From Anthonomus grandis grandis (Eukaryota > Arthropoda > Insecta > Coleoptera > Curculionidae), in contig NC_065556.1 of the NCBI RefSeq assembly GCF_022605725.1, positions 4,216,001-4,280,000 on the forward strand: DNA of 64,000 nt, written 5' to 3'. Of the stretch, positions 44,891 through 56,860 are shown piece after piece. The translations under genes were made by a program, and so were the position numbers. The notes under the pieces are model-generated. The model searched no databases and had not been told where the DNA came from. It saw only the letters and a list, made by a program, of their open reading frames with translations. Numbering within the stretch: position 1 is the first letter of the stretch; each line of letters begins with the position of its first letter.

Positions 44891-47471
44891 CATGTTGGAC
44901 TCAAACTAAGTTGTTGTTTACTAATTTTAGCCTTTCAATGTTCTAAGTCAAAAATGAATAAAAAATGCAACAATAACCGATAGGAATGTTAAGGGCTAAC
45001 ATGTAAAGATAAGAACGGTCTGTGAGAATCTTTAATTTTTATGGTTTTAAGAGGTTCTTCGCAGATACAGGATAACGGAATCGGAATCGGATCGTTTATC
45101 GGAATAAACAGAAATAGCACTTACTAGTACTTATGCGGGTAAAAAAGGTCACTTCGGAGAAAATTATAATGTGTGAAAATGTATTTACAAATTCTCAAAA
45201 ACATGATGACAGATGTTTACCAGGATTGTTTTAGGAGATATTTCTAATACGCTGCTCACACTTGTTCTCCCGTAACTTTTCTCTAGTATTGTGGTTAGTG
45301 TCTTTATTGAACTATTTATATCTGTCAAATTACAAAAGTGAGAGTTTTCACTGAGCAATGTTTTACCTTATGTTTTTCCCATTATTTTAATCAATATCAG
45401 TATAAAGAAAGTATTATTTAAAAGCGCATCCTTCCGTAAGTGTAGTGACCTGATACCTTGGTACGTAAAACAACGCTGCTAGTGTAAGTAGGTGTGTGGC
45501 ACTAGTGCGACCCAGAGTATTGTGGCACCTGGGATTATTTTGTAGACTGTGAAATTGGCCATTACATCAGTGTGTTGTTTTGTGGAGTGCTTGCTAGCAC
45601 TATCCCATCAACTCGATTTCTAATGCTCGACATCAGGTTCTGTTCTGCCTGCATTGGAGAACAAGTCTTTAACAAGGTCTACTGATGTCTATAACTTGAC
45701 GGATGTTAGTCTTATTGATAGTTTTATGGTATTGTGTTCAGGTGCTATAAACCGGAAATGGCCTTGTGCAAACTTTTATTTAACAATCACAATCACTAGG
45801 GTAAAATATTTGCTCACAGGTACCTTTTACTTTTTAGGTATGTAGTATCGTATCATTTTATATCAATGATCTCGAATCCTGACATAAGCAATACATCTAT
45901 CACTCTGTCTTCTTACAGGTTCCAAATATACACCACAAGTTACTGTAAGTACATTCATCGTTTTGCTACTGTTAAAGTTTTCTGTTTACAAGTTTATTGT
46001 TGTAATATATCCTGACAAGATGTTGAACATCTATTAAAATCAAATAAAAATGACTGGAAGTAATATAATACGCCCTCTCTAGAATTTAGACACCAAAGAC
46101 AATCTCTTTTGACCCCTTAAGGGGTAGTATATTTATTTTTCCCCTATTATATTTTATAAATAAAGTGTACAATTAATATGATATTAAGGCAGGCCCTCAA
46201 TCAATCATGCACGACTTACATATTAGAACAAAATTAGTCGCCTTTGCAAATACGAATCGTCGCCACCCGACATCCAAAAAGAGAATAACGAAAAGAAAAT
46301 AAAAAATTGGTCCTGCAGACGACTGTCCTATCAATCGGGGTATCGCCCCTTGCTCACAGTCGCGCATATAAGTCAAAGGCAGGCATGCGTGTAATATAAA
46401 GTATAAAGTTTTTGGTGAGTCATTTCACTTTTTTCGCTTGCCACTCTGCGCCAGTACCTTACAACGCACCGCATGAATCTCTAGAGAATTTTAAGTATCG
46501 CCGTCGCGACACGCTGGACCCATAAGATGTGATAATCTTCGTTGTTGTGTGTTATTTTCTCCGGGCAGTACGTGGTACTTTCACCGAACACTCCTTTTCA
46601 ACGGATGTTCTTTTGTTTACATTGGAAAAATATTATTCATACCGTCTGTTTCTATCAACATTTTCTAGGTAAGTTATTTCAACAATGTTTATTTATTTAC
46701 ATGAAAATCCAGGTTATTGTTATTAAAATTATCGAAATATTTCGCACATTTATTTTTTTAACATAAACTTACTTAATTGCTGTTTATTAAATTGAAACGG
46801 GTACTAAAAATTAATTGTAAGAATGATATGCGTATAAATGTTTATAGTTTATTCCGAATACTTGATGCTAATAAGTGCTGTTGCAAAGTCTGTCAAGGCT
46901 GTATACTCAGATTGGTTATATTTTTTTACCTTGCAACCATATATTATTATGCAGTTATTGTGCATTTTCATTGTTTATATTATAGCAGAATATTAAAAAA
47001 AAGTGACTGGGTACATTTTTCTTAGTTACTATTTTATGATATAGTCATACATAAAGAGATTTAAACTATGAAAAACTAATATCGACCTAATTAATTAGGT
47101 AACTAGGTATTTAAAAAGTATGACCTAAACTGATTTTTATCAAATTTCATTACAATATAAATAAAGATAATATGTGATGTCGGAATCGCTATTTTTCCCA
47201 TGACGAAACGATAAGATATTCGTTTGTAAAAGTAAATATTTATTAGCTAAAATGTTTTGTTATTATTTATTTTAATTTATTCCCGGATTAAGAGGGGGTG
47301 GAGCATGTAGTAAACTCAAACAATCTTAATTTACTTTTAATTAATTTTAAACAGTATAACAACTCATTAATAATTTATAATGCTGGAACTTAGGATTTTG
47401 AACTTTTGAAAAATATTATAATTATAAAATAATATTAAAATTAAAAATTAAAATAAATTAAATATTAAAAT
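44891..47471. other. Unassigned region
   Basis: No domain recognised on either strand. 45400-45660 and 46200-46680 are clearly less AT-rich. The latter has a TATA-like CATATAAG near 46365 and AG|GTAAGT near 46670, so it could be a leader exon or part of an LTR. Open frames at 45654-45845, 46542-46766 and 46777-47025 show no family motif. Confidence 0.4.
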
Positions 47472-47912
47472 TGGGGTTATTTTTCATGGAACGGGGTAGG
47501 CCCTATGCCCTTTATTAATGATACGATGGACCGATTTGTTTATAGGGATTTCATGCAGAATGTTATGCTTCCTTATGCAGAATGGGAAATGCCATTGTGT
47601 TTTATTTTTCAACAGGACAACGATCCAAAACATTCTTCACAAGTTGTTCAACAGTGGTTTCGGGAAAATAATGTTCGTGTATTACAGTGGCCAGCACAAT
47701 CCCCAGATCTTAACCCCATTGAGAATCTCTGGGAAGAAGTAGAACGTCGTATTCGTACCCAAATGTTTCCAAATAAACAATCCTTAATAAATAAAATTAG
47801 TGAAGTCTTGTTGGACAAGTCTTCTCGAAAATGTCATTCAGAAGTTAATTGCTTCAATGCCGCGCCGTTGTCAGCAAGGAATTAATAATAATGGATATTC
47901 TATCAATTACTA
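47472..47912 (+). pseudogene. Tc1-type (DDE) transposase C-terminal half
   Basis: Opens in frame at the truncation point (WGYFSWNGVGPMPF). FMQNVMLPYAEW follows, then FIFQQDNDPKHSS with the second catalytic Asp. Next come VRVLQWPAQSPDLNPIENLW with the catalytic Glu in the ENLW motif typical of DD34E Tc1 elements, and EEVERRIRTQMFPNKQSL. A frameshift near 47815 diverts the last part (true frame KLIASMPRRCQQG, ending near 47912). The N-terminal DNA-binding domain and first Asp are absent, so it is not functional. Confidence 0.9.
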
Positions 47913-48222
47913 ATGTATTACTTTCAATTGTTTTTGTTGTTAAATGTGTTAAATATTTTTTGTTGAACTGAAGTAAAATACAATACTGTTAAATACAATT
48001 TGTTGCTCTACTTTTGTCGCCCCCATTCTTATCAATTTTTATAATCATTAATATTTACCGTTCTTAAAATGATTAAAAGTACACCAAAATGTACTGAAAT
48101 ATTACTTTCAGTGTAAGGATAGTGTGACATTAAGCTTAGCGAAAAATCACAACCCAATAATTTTTTTGATTCAAACATGGATAAAATTGAACTCTGTTGC
48201 TCTACTTTTGTCCAATAGTGTA
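47472..48222 (+). mobile_element. Tc1-like element, 3' half
   Basis: A transposase C-terminal half, then about 330 bp ending in TTGCTCTACTTTTGTCC near 48196-48213 and TA at 48221. That end resembles Tc1-type termini. A near-copy of the terminal motif occurs at 47999-48017. The left half is missing. Confidence 0.78.
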
Positions 48223-50129
48223 CCTAAATAAGTGATTTGTGTAACTCTAAAGATGTATTTTTAAAGATAATATAACCACTGCGTTACTTTTTATATATCA
48301 TAGACACTTTTTTTTGATACTCTATTTAAAAAATTTAGAATAAACTTGTAAAATTAACTGAAAACATAAAAATCTTATTTTTTTTCAAACTTAGCAATTC
48401 ATTATATTTAAATTGTTAGGAAGAGTTGGTCATATAAGCCTAAATAGATAAAAAAAGTAGGGGACACAAAAGTAACCCAGTATTAAAATCTCATAACGCA
48501 GTAGACCAACAAGACAAAATAAAACATAATAATAATTCTTAGACTAGTAAATAATAAAAATAAAAATGAAAAATTCAAAAAATAAAATTCCTGTAACAAA
48601 ACTTTAACGGTAGGTATAAGTCAGATAGAAGGTATATCAGTTTTCATACTTAAAATATATGGCGCCGTCTTTATTTTTCAGTCATTTATAATAATCACAG
48701 ATAATATTTAAATGACATAAGATTAACAAAAATAAAAACGTAAAATAAACAAAACTTGAAAATTCTAACAAAATATCTTGTCATAAATATTCTGACAAAA
48801 ACTTTTTCATAAAAAAGCGAACACAAAAATATATAAAGGAACTATTTCTTAAATATTTCTAACAAGCTACTAAATTGGTATAAAATATCTGATGTCTTTT
48901 TATTTATTGTTGGTCGAAAGCCAATCTTTGTGATATATTCTCAAAAGGTTTATAAGATACATATTTATAGACCGCTCTAAATAATGTCCCAGTATCACCA
49001 ATTGTTTTAAAAAAACAATATTTTTACTTCTCCTTTTTCATTTACAGTACTTCAGGCTATATCCAGGTAAGTGTAATAGCGATTTTTGTTATTGTAAATC
49101 TTTACAAGAACATAGACTTCTTTTGATATCTGGGTGGGATGTAGAGTTTTATTACCGATCATTACCCCTTTCATGATGCGGCGTCAGTTCTCTTGAAGAC
49201 AATTGCCGGATTTTACATGTTCTTGAAACCTATAAATATATAAAGTAATTTCGGGACAAAATATATTGTCCTGCCGACCCGAGTTAGTTGCCGATAAGGA
49301 GACAACCTGGACCACTTAGGTGCAAGCTGTGGTCCACTGACGGTCGTTTCGACGTCGCTTGTTAACGTTGGGTTGTTTAATTATAATTTTAAGTTTAATT
49401 TTAACTACGGAAACATGATGTAATATTACGTGCAATGGCTTCTTGTGAATCCCGAGGGATACCCCATATAATAAATACAAGCTTCTTATTCAAATATTTC
49501 TATACGTTAAGAATTCTAAGGTAAGAGAAAGAATTCAAGCTACAGGATTTTCAAACTTTTAAAATTTACTGTATCTTAACTAATCGTTTATTACAATGGG
49601 TGGGGACAATTTTTGATAAAAATAGCTACTAAAGTTTCTTAAATATCTTGCTTAATACTTCTTATCGTCTATTATGTTAATTTAGCCAGAGAATATAATT
49701 ACTTTATATTTGCATACAATATGTGTGAGAAATATCGGTTATATTTCTGCATCTCTGCAAGTATAGAGCACGAAAAAAATATACACAATTACGGAATATT
49801 ACGATTCTTTGACTTTGTTTGAATATAGAAGTCATGGTAGAATCATAAAGCGAGATAATATTTTGTAATTATGGTAATATTTAGTAAGATGTGGCTTTTT
49901 GAAGAATTCTATGTTTATCTACCTTTTTGCATAGAAAAATATGTCGTTATGTATAAGAAATATAATAATATCGGTTTTTTTTTTTTAAATAAAGGTGAAG
50001 GCAGCTGTAGTACTGGCAATAATGAAAATATTGATATGAACTTACAATCCTTTCCAACTATGGAAAATTTCATAAATAGGTTTTCCCTATTAAACTTTCG
50101 CATTTCTCACTAGTAAATTTGGTGTTGTC
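48223..50129. other. AT-rich region, nothing recognised
   Basis: No domain found. A GC-richer patch at 49260-49370 (around GACCCGAGTTAGTTGCC) may be part of a repeat or leader, but no partner was identified. The open frame at 49871-50113 shows no family motif. Confidence 0.45.
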
Positions 50130-50390
50130 TCTTAACTCAGATTCGTATTTTTTTTCTTGGCAACTTTGGTGGTATCTCTAGTATCCCCAGTAGGCTCTAG
50201 TCGAACAAGACTGGCAGATCCTCCTTTAGCAAGATAATTCATTCTCTAATTTCCTGGTGCACGACTGTGTCCCGATACCCATACACGTTTTACATTATTA
50301 AGATTTCTTACCTTCTTTAGTTCCATTATATAGTTACTTATTGTAGCCTCTACTATTTTTGTCTTGTTTTACACATTTGGGTACTACAAA
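50130..50390 (-). pseudogene. LINE RNase H fragment
   Basis: On the minus strand VKRVWVSGHSRAPGN (one stop) then MNYLAKGGSASLV matches the RNase H C-terminal motif (W-x-GHS-x-x-GN...A). Coding upstream (ISNYIMELKKVRNL) continues towards the mariner at 50451, which probably interrupts the same LINE. Confidence 0.65.
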
Positions 50391-50450
50391 AATTTCTGTC
50401 TTTAAAAAAATGATGCAAGATTTCGTAGTAAACGGAAGATATCTTGTATA

Positions 50451-51917
50451 CAGGGTGTCGATTTGAAAAGTTACCACCCTCTATATTTCTGCTCCTGTAT
50501 AAAATTTAAAAATTTCCAAAAACACGTCAAATTTATTTTTGAGGGAGACATTTTTTAGGTTAGTTTAAAATCAAATTGCAGCAGCCCCCTGGCGGGAACG
50601 GACATAGCCTCTTAAATCTTAATTGGAAAGGAAGGTCGAGTGATACCTCATTTTTAATTACCTTTTCAAAAATACCACATAGTCGACTTTTTGATTAAGA
50701 AGTTTGCGAAAAATCAAGCAAACATGATGGATTTCCTCAATTAGTACTTGCGTGGTAATCACTTTAGTAACGATTGACAAATTAGTTAAAAAGTTGTCAA
50801 ACAAAAGTCAAAAAAATCAAGCGTTGTGCGCCCTTAAGTATCTTTTTCAAAATGATGTTTAATCTTAAGAAAAAGCGGAAATTATTCTTATTTACGGGGA
50901 AAGTCAAAGGTATGCAAGAAGAACAGCAGCATTGTTTAACGAAAGATAATCTAATAGTCAATTAAATCATAAATAAGTTTTAAAATAATTGCTAAGTTTA
51001 TGGAAACTAGTTCGGTTGCAAACAAAAAAAGAAGAAATCGTTGTATTTTGGATGAAGTTGCACAACTGGAACTCATTTTTGAGGTCATATGCAGTATCCA
51101 GAGAAGATAAATATTTGGGCTGGTATTTTTGGAAATTTTATTATAGGACCAATATTTATTGAAGAAAATCTAACCGGTGAACTCTACCTTAATCTGCTGG
51201 AAGACACAATAGATCCCATAATAATATCTAGCTATGAAAATCAAACTAATTCAGCGGGTAATATGTGTATTTTCTCCCGGTTAGAGAGTGATTAAATGAT
51301 AGATTGCCTGGCTGATGGATTGGTCGACGGGAAGCAACTGAAAGGCCACCACGTTCACCCAATTTATCACTATTAAATTTTTTATGGAAGCGTTAAAAAT
51401 CAATTGTTTTTAAAACACAACCTAGTAATTTGGAAGATTCAAAAAAAAAGAATCACAGCTGCGTGTAGAGAAATCCAGGCAGAAGTTTTCCAAAATGTTA
51501 GAAAGGAGTTTGAGAGCTTAACTATATTACCGTTTGGAAAAGAGTGGGGAACATTTTGAACATTTTATAAATTAACTTACCTTTTATTACTTTTTATGTT
51601 CTATTTCATTACAGTTATTACTTAAAGAAAAATAATATCTTTATAGTTTTAATTTGTTTCTTATAAAATATTAACAAAAAGATAAAGTATGTATGTGGTA
51701 TCTTTGCAAAGGTAATTAAAAGACCTTTAAAATGAGGTATCATTCGACCGCCTTTTCCATTTAAGATTTTAGAAGTTTTGTCCTCCCCCGCCAGAGGGCT
51801 GCTGCAATTTGATTATAAACTAACCTAAAAAGTGTCTCCCTCAAAAATAAATTTCACGTGTTTTAAATTTTATACACAGAAATATAGAGAGTGGTACCTT
51901 TTTAAATTGATACCCTG
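50451..51917 (+). mobile_element. mariner-like element with ~150-bp TIRs
   Basis: TA on both sides (50449-50450, 51918-51919). Ends CAGGGTGTCGATTTGAAAAG and its inverted partner; homology runs about 150 bp, including inner blocks AATTGCAGCAGCCC and GGGCTGCTGCAATT. Length is 1467 bp with a degraded transposase inside. Confidence 0.88.
50860..51535 (+). pseudogene. mariner-type transposase, deleted
   Basis: N-terminal: KAEIILIYGESQRYARRTAA near 50865, FMETSSVANKKRRNR near 50998. The frame then jumps straight to YPEKINIWAGIFGNFIIGP near 51093, skipping the first catalytic Asp. IEENLTGELYLNLLED follows. The second-Asp region is missing; WIGRREATERPPRSPNLSLLNF near 51320 is a decayed third-Asp region. 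C-terminal: LEDSKKRITAACREIQAEVF and NVRKEFE near 51500. Multiple stops. Confidence 0.8.
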
Positions 51918-51919
51918 TA

Positions 51920-52150
51920 TATTGTCCATATTCTTTAATGTCTTGTCAAATAGAGTATTGTTATATCCCATCCGCTGTAGTCCCAGTCTGGCTACACCTT
52001 AAACAATCAAATAAGGTGATGCTAGGTTTAGTATGCCTTCCATAAATACTGTCATTGCATTTTTCATGTCAGTTGTCACAGACCTAGACGAGCTTAATCT
52101 TTGAATTTTATCCTGGGCTGTTAGACCATCTAACATAATTTTTTATATAT
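51920..52150 (-). pseudogene. Possible LINE fragment beyond the mariner
   Basis: Minus-strand frame reads DGLTAQDKIQRLSSSRSV, then NAMTVFMEGILNLASPYLIV and GVARLGLQRMGYNN. It may be the segment before the RNase H at 50130-50390, since the order and strand fit a single LINE split by the mariner. Family not recognised directly. Confidence 0.35.
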
Positions 52151-53199
52151 ATGTCTGCTTTGATCTATCCTTTTTACTAGTGACGTATAGAATAGGAGTT
52201 TCTGGTGTTTTTCACTCTTAAATATCATTGCATTATCAGAAGGACATGAAGGAGTTGGAGTGGAGTTTACACAGTTTAAGCTTAGTTGCCAGCTTGTAAG
52301 GGTAAAAGTAAAGTGTTCACCTTATGATGAAGAATTCACCTCATAAAGTAATTCTAATATCGCGAGGTAAGACACGTGCTTTCGCGCAGAACGCGGTGTC
52401 ATAAGATTTAAGTACTTACTCGTTAGACGTACTTACGTATTTTAGAGTATCGTGGGGTTTCTTGTACATTTACATTGGTTCGGAAATGTTTGTTCGATGG
52501 TACCTGACCGAAGTATTCGGGGGAGAACTGCTTCCTAGTTTCTTTCCCAAATAGAGAGAGACCCAAATGTTTAATTGTGCCAATTGAGTTTACTTCATGT
52601 TGACCGAAGGATCAGAGCTTGTACGGTGCTGAACCAGTTATTGTTCTAAATAGAATATAACAGTGAATTTAGTACTTTAACCTATTGCATCATCTTACGA
52701 TGATCGAACTCGTAACAAAAGACATTTATGTTTGTAAGGGCCAAATTACGGACCAGCTGGTAAAGTTCCTGTGTGTTATCAGGCAGATAGATTCTAACCT
52801 CTCGGTAAACCTACCAATAGCTGTAGGAGGAATTATCAACCAAATTTTAACCTGTTGTTAAGTAGCAAAACGTTTACAGTTTGGCAATAACATAATTGTT
52901 GGGGCCGGTATAATAATCTTAAGAAAAAAAGAGTGTTTGGTTTTTAATTTGTGATAATAATTATAGGTACTTGAATACTTGTTTTGTGCCAAATCCGATA
53001 GTCTTTCTCTTAGTACTAGTATTAATACGTATTTGCATTTTTGCTAATTATTTGTAAGTATCCCGCCAGACATTTGCCAGTTACTCACAATACACAGCTT
53101 TTTAGAAACTGTATACTGTGCAGTGAATTTGGTAGATATTTAATCAATTTTTTTAACATAATTTTTTTAGAGGATATCTCAATAACCTGATAAAAAAAG
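52151..53199. other. Unassigned region
   Basis: 52360-52800 is less AT-rich and looks like repeat or UTR sequence, but no terminus, partner repeat or coding motif could be assigned. Confidence 0.4.
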
Positions 53200-53579
53200 A
53201 GGACGGTAAAATTTCTGAACAACAAGTTATTTTGCTTTGTAATTTAGTAAGTCAATATGCAGGTACAATCGAATAAAAAAAGACTAATGCAACATCTTGG
53301 AAAGAAAAAGATTAGGCCTGGGAAAAATTGACAGCAGAGTTTAATGTAAAAAACCCTATGTCAGGGGTGGTTCGAACCCTGAATAATCTTTGAACAAAGT
53401 ATGAGGTTATAAAAAAAGATCTAAGAAAAAAAGTAGCCAAGAACAAACAGGAAATATTTAAAACTGGTGGCGGTAGTGTAACCGTAACACTTCTTACCAC
53501 CTATGAGGAAATAATTTATAATTTAATAACACTGAGTGTTGAGGGACTGCCTTTAAGATATGATGATGATAGTAAGTGA
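53200..53579 (+). pseudogene. Myb/SANT-like DNA-binding protein fragment
   Basis: One frame reads EQQVILLCNLVSQYAG, ATSWKEKD, AWEKLTAEFNV, TKYEVIKKDLRKKVAKNKQE and TGGGSVTVTLLTTYEEII, ending at TGA 53577. This pattern (W-x-K...W-x-x-L-x-x-x-F-N...L-K-x-K-Y-x-x-x-K) is typical of Myb/SANT-like domains in insect nuclear proteins and PIF/Harbinger accessory proteins (family knowledge). Three internal stops (TAA near 53271, TAG near 53312, TGA near 53390) mark it as a pseudogene. No PIF nuclease was found nearby. Confidence 0.7.
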
Positions 53580-55815
53580 ACAGAATATGGTGGCTTGAAT
53601 TTGACGTTCCTATATGGGATTTCTTAGATGTATGTTTTCATTTCTCAGTCACATGACAGTGGCATAGCCAGCAAAGAGAGGCAGATGAAGGAAGGGTGTA
53701 ATCTTAAGTCGGGCATTACTATATTAAATAAAAAAATATTTACCCAGATGAAAAATAACAAAATAATCGTACAGATTAAGAACAAAATTTAGAATATTAT
53801 ACATAAACTTCATAAATAAATATCATAAGGTAATAAATTTCCTGGTAAACCTTTTATACGCTGCTTTTTCCTGTTGTTAACTTATTCTACTAGTAAACAA
53901 GAATCATCCCGCTGTTAACACAAACAAGTTCATAATTCAATCTTTAATGTTACCAGCAGGATAACTTTTTTAGACACTTTACCAGCCGGTTCCATAATTT
54001 GGTCCTAAGGCTACGTTTTTAACAAAGCTTCAAAGTATTTATGAACCTTCACTAGGTCACCAAGAGTACAAAGAGAGAGATCTATTTAAGGTATTAGAGT
54101 AGAGAAAATTTGTGAGCAACTTCCCACAACTCGACTGCGTACTGCAACTCTTGATTGGTCACCAATAAGGAAGAGAGCCGTGTTAGGATATTAGGGATTA
54201 TGGACTTGGTCATTAAAGGTGTAAAGAGAGATAAACCCATCTTGGATATTAGAGATAATATGGAATAGGAATAAATCCGTGAGAAATTTCTCACTTTTAC
54301 GACTCGCAACTCAGCTTAATTGGGAAAAGCGCTTTTTATATCTTCTGGTTGAGGTGAGGTAATCCAAAGAATGAGATGATGAAAGTGTCTCGTTTTTATA
54401 ATGCTGGACTGTCACATAAGATAATACTTTGCCAGGCAGTAAGGTTTTTAAATTAATGTCTTATAGCAGTGATATTTAAACCAAGTTTTGTTACAATATT
54501 ATAGGAAGACAGATTGTTATAAGATTTATGTTATTACTTTTTCCTCCTTCATACATAATTTGCAGCCGGCATTGGAAGTCTCAGCACTAAGACATCACAT
54601 GCATAATTAGATTATGCATTTCTACTTTACCTAATGGTATCTATTACCTTTGTGATATTCAGTATGAACGCTTTCAGATGGTTAATAACTGCTACTCTAT
54701 TCCAATACCGTTTGTTTGAATTTATGCATTATTTTGGTGCACATTCGAGTTTTGCAATGTTAAGAGTTTTGTTGTAAATAGAGATGCAGATGAAGTATAA
54801 CAGTTTTTTACCTCCTGACAACGACGACAAAAGTATTAAAGGGTTATCTAGAGAGCCATAATAAAAATACATAATGACTAATGATGATATCAAATACTTT
54901 TTTAAAAATCTGTGATCATTTTGTTATCTATATTGGCAGTTATGTTATTAATCAGATCAGTTACTAAAGCTGTAGTACTACGGTTAAGAATTAACTATGT
55001 GGGAAGGATACTTAATAATTTGTTACACTTCTCTATACGACAAACAGGAATAATTGTGGAGGAACTTTGTGGTCTAGAGTTTTAAGTCGATTTAGATCCT
55101 AGGATAATAATTTCTGCCTCATTAGTCTATGAGAATAATAGTATTAACTTACCATATTCTAGCATAATATAGTCAAAAAATATAAAGTTTTTCTAATTTT
55201 ACAACTTCATTTTTATGTGATTCACCCTTAACAATTTTGACTACTTTGTTGCAAATTTAACAGGTACCTACTAAAACTTTACTAATTCCGACTTTTCAAA
55301 TAACCCTGAAATACAATTTTATTTACTGTGCAAGTCATATTTTTGAGCCTTATAGCGTATATAAGAAAAGTTATGTTGACAAAAGTAGAGGGTTTCGCTT
55401 GATATCTTATAGCTGTATACTTTTTACTACTAGAGTGTAAAATCGTTGAAATTTGTTTTATTTTATTTCGGCATATATCTGGCGTATTTGAAAATATTTA
55501 CTTTCATTTTATGAACCTAATGGGTTTTATGGATTATAAAAAGTAAAAGTAGATTTTTCAACGTGTTGTCATTACGTTGTAAAGCTTTTTGTATACAAAG
55601 TCCCAGTTGTGTAAGGCACTGAAGTTAAAAATAAACAATGTCTTAACATTTCTTGCATCGCCGCATCGAGATTTATCATTTCCTTTTTATAAGTATTATT
55701 CGATAAAATTTCTGAGGAGTTTTTGGAGTCATATAAGAGAAATTTATGCTAAAGGAGTCTTATGTATGAATTGGAGAAAATTGCACTTGAATTTTGTTCT
55801 ATTTTTTAACTTATC
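53580..55815. other. AT-rich region, nothing firm
   Basis: A weak direct repeat occurs near 54065-54310, and GACAAAAGTAGAG near 55378 recalls a Tc1 terminus without a partner. The open frame at 55589-55819 has no motif. Confidence 0.4.
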
Positions 55816-55819
55816 CTGA

Positions 55820-56287
55820 GAATTTATTTATTTATTAATAATAGTCAGGATTCAAACAGATACAACCCCCTACAGTAGCCGCTGACAATGTTAACATATA
55901 CGTCTTAAGCAATAATTATTTATTAATTATACAAATCAAAATAACTAAGACTTAGCGATATATTTACAAAGCCACTTACAAATTATATGCGTATAAGAAA
56001 AATAAAATTAGTGTACAAGAATACCCTTTACAAAAAATGTCTTTTCAATATATTCTTTAGCTGCTTTAAAGTATTAAAAAACAAATCTATGTTTATATTT
56101 TTATAGCAAGAATTTGAAAATCTCATGATTCTGCGTAAAGGGGATGACAGACTGTTATTGGTGTTTCTATAAGGTATATGGAAAAGGTTGCTGTGCCTTA
56201 ATTGGCCTGGTGGAATATTGATTGTTAGACATTGGATTAAATTAGGACAATCAATCTTATTATTCAATAGTTTGTGTATTGTTTCGC
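55820..56287 (-). pseudogene. LINE C-terminus, 3' piece of the split 55.8-63.6 kb LINE
   Basis: Minus strand: TIHKLLNNKIDCPNLIQCLT, RHSNLFHIPYRNTNNSL, SPLRRIMRFSNSC, FFNTLKQLKNIL, stop at 56028. A short 3' UTR ends in TTTA repeats near 55824-55840. The text continues the fragment that ends at 59710 (...VSNDLNLLRSHFGI), so a plus-strand LINE has inserted between them. Confidence 0.75.
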
Positions 56288-56386
56288 AGCATTGTCAAGT
56301 TGTGTAAAGATTCCTTAAGTCCAATATGGTTAATAGAACAAGCCGATCGTGTCGCAAACAGGTCGACAAGGCCTTGAAGCTGCAGT

Positions 56387-56418
56387 ATTTTGATTGCTCT
56401 TGAAAAAGCAATCAAAAT
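56387..56418. repeat. Perfect 12-bp-arm hairpin
   Basis: ATTTTGATTGCT (56387-56398) and AGCAATCAAAAT (56407-56418) around an 8-nt loop, just before the ORF1 remnant. Function unknown. Confidence 0.85.
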
Positions 56419-56429
56419 GGAGAATACTC

Positions 56430-56798
56430 AGAAGATCAGCACAACATTTGCATGTCGGGAATCCCTCTGAATGCTGAAAATAAAACTAAAGCATCGACCG
56501 ATGATGTAGTAAAACTATGCACATCCTTAAAGGTTCCTACTACTGCTGAAGATATTAAGCAGGTCCAGCATTTTCACACAAAAATGGTACTATAGTGTCG
56601 GTCTCCTATTTTTATAAATGAAGAGCTTACCAAAGACGTATTTACTCTCTTCAAATCAGCCAAAATACTAAAAGATGTAGGATTTAAATACCATATGTAT
56701 TTACTATAAGAACGGGAAAATACTTGCACGTACAGAGAAAGGTGATAAAGCCATTTTAATTAATTATGATGATGTTATAAATAAACTAATGGCGTAAA
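56430..56798 (+). pseudogene. LINE ORF1 C-terminal part
   Basis: Frames read GIPLNAENKTKASTDDVVKL, FINEELTKDVFTLFKSAKIL and KNGKILARTEKGDKAILIN, with LMA before the stop near 56798. The last resembles the C-terminal RNA-binding end of CR1/jockey ORF1 proteins. Frameshifted more than once. Confidence 0.6.
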
Positions 56799-56860
56799 GC
56801 CACACGTTACACATGCTTTTTTATGGGCATGTACTAATTTACTTTGCTTTATATTATTAA

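Noticed and set aside
46542..47025. Two adjacent plus-strand frames of 74 and 82 aa
   Set aside because: Different frames, no domains and no clear splice link; not enough for a gene call.
54060..54320. Apparent direct repeat of about 120 bp
   Set aside because: Similarity is patchy (AAAGAGAGAT, TATTAGAG blocks) and could be chance in low-complexity sequence.
55370..55395. Tc1-like terminus GACAAAAGTAGAG
   Set aside because: No partner end or transposase nearby; too short to call.
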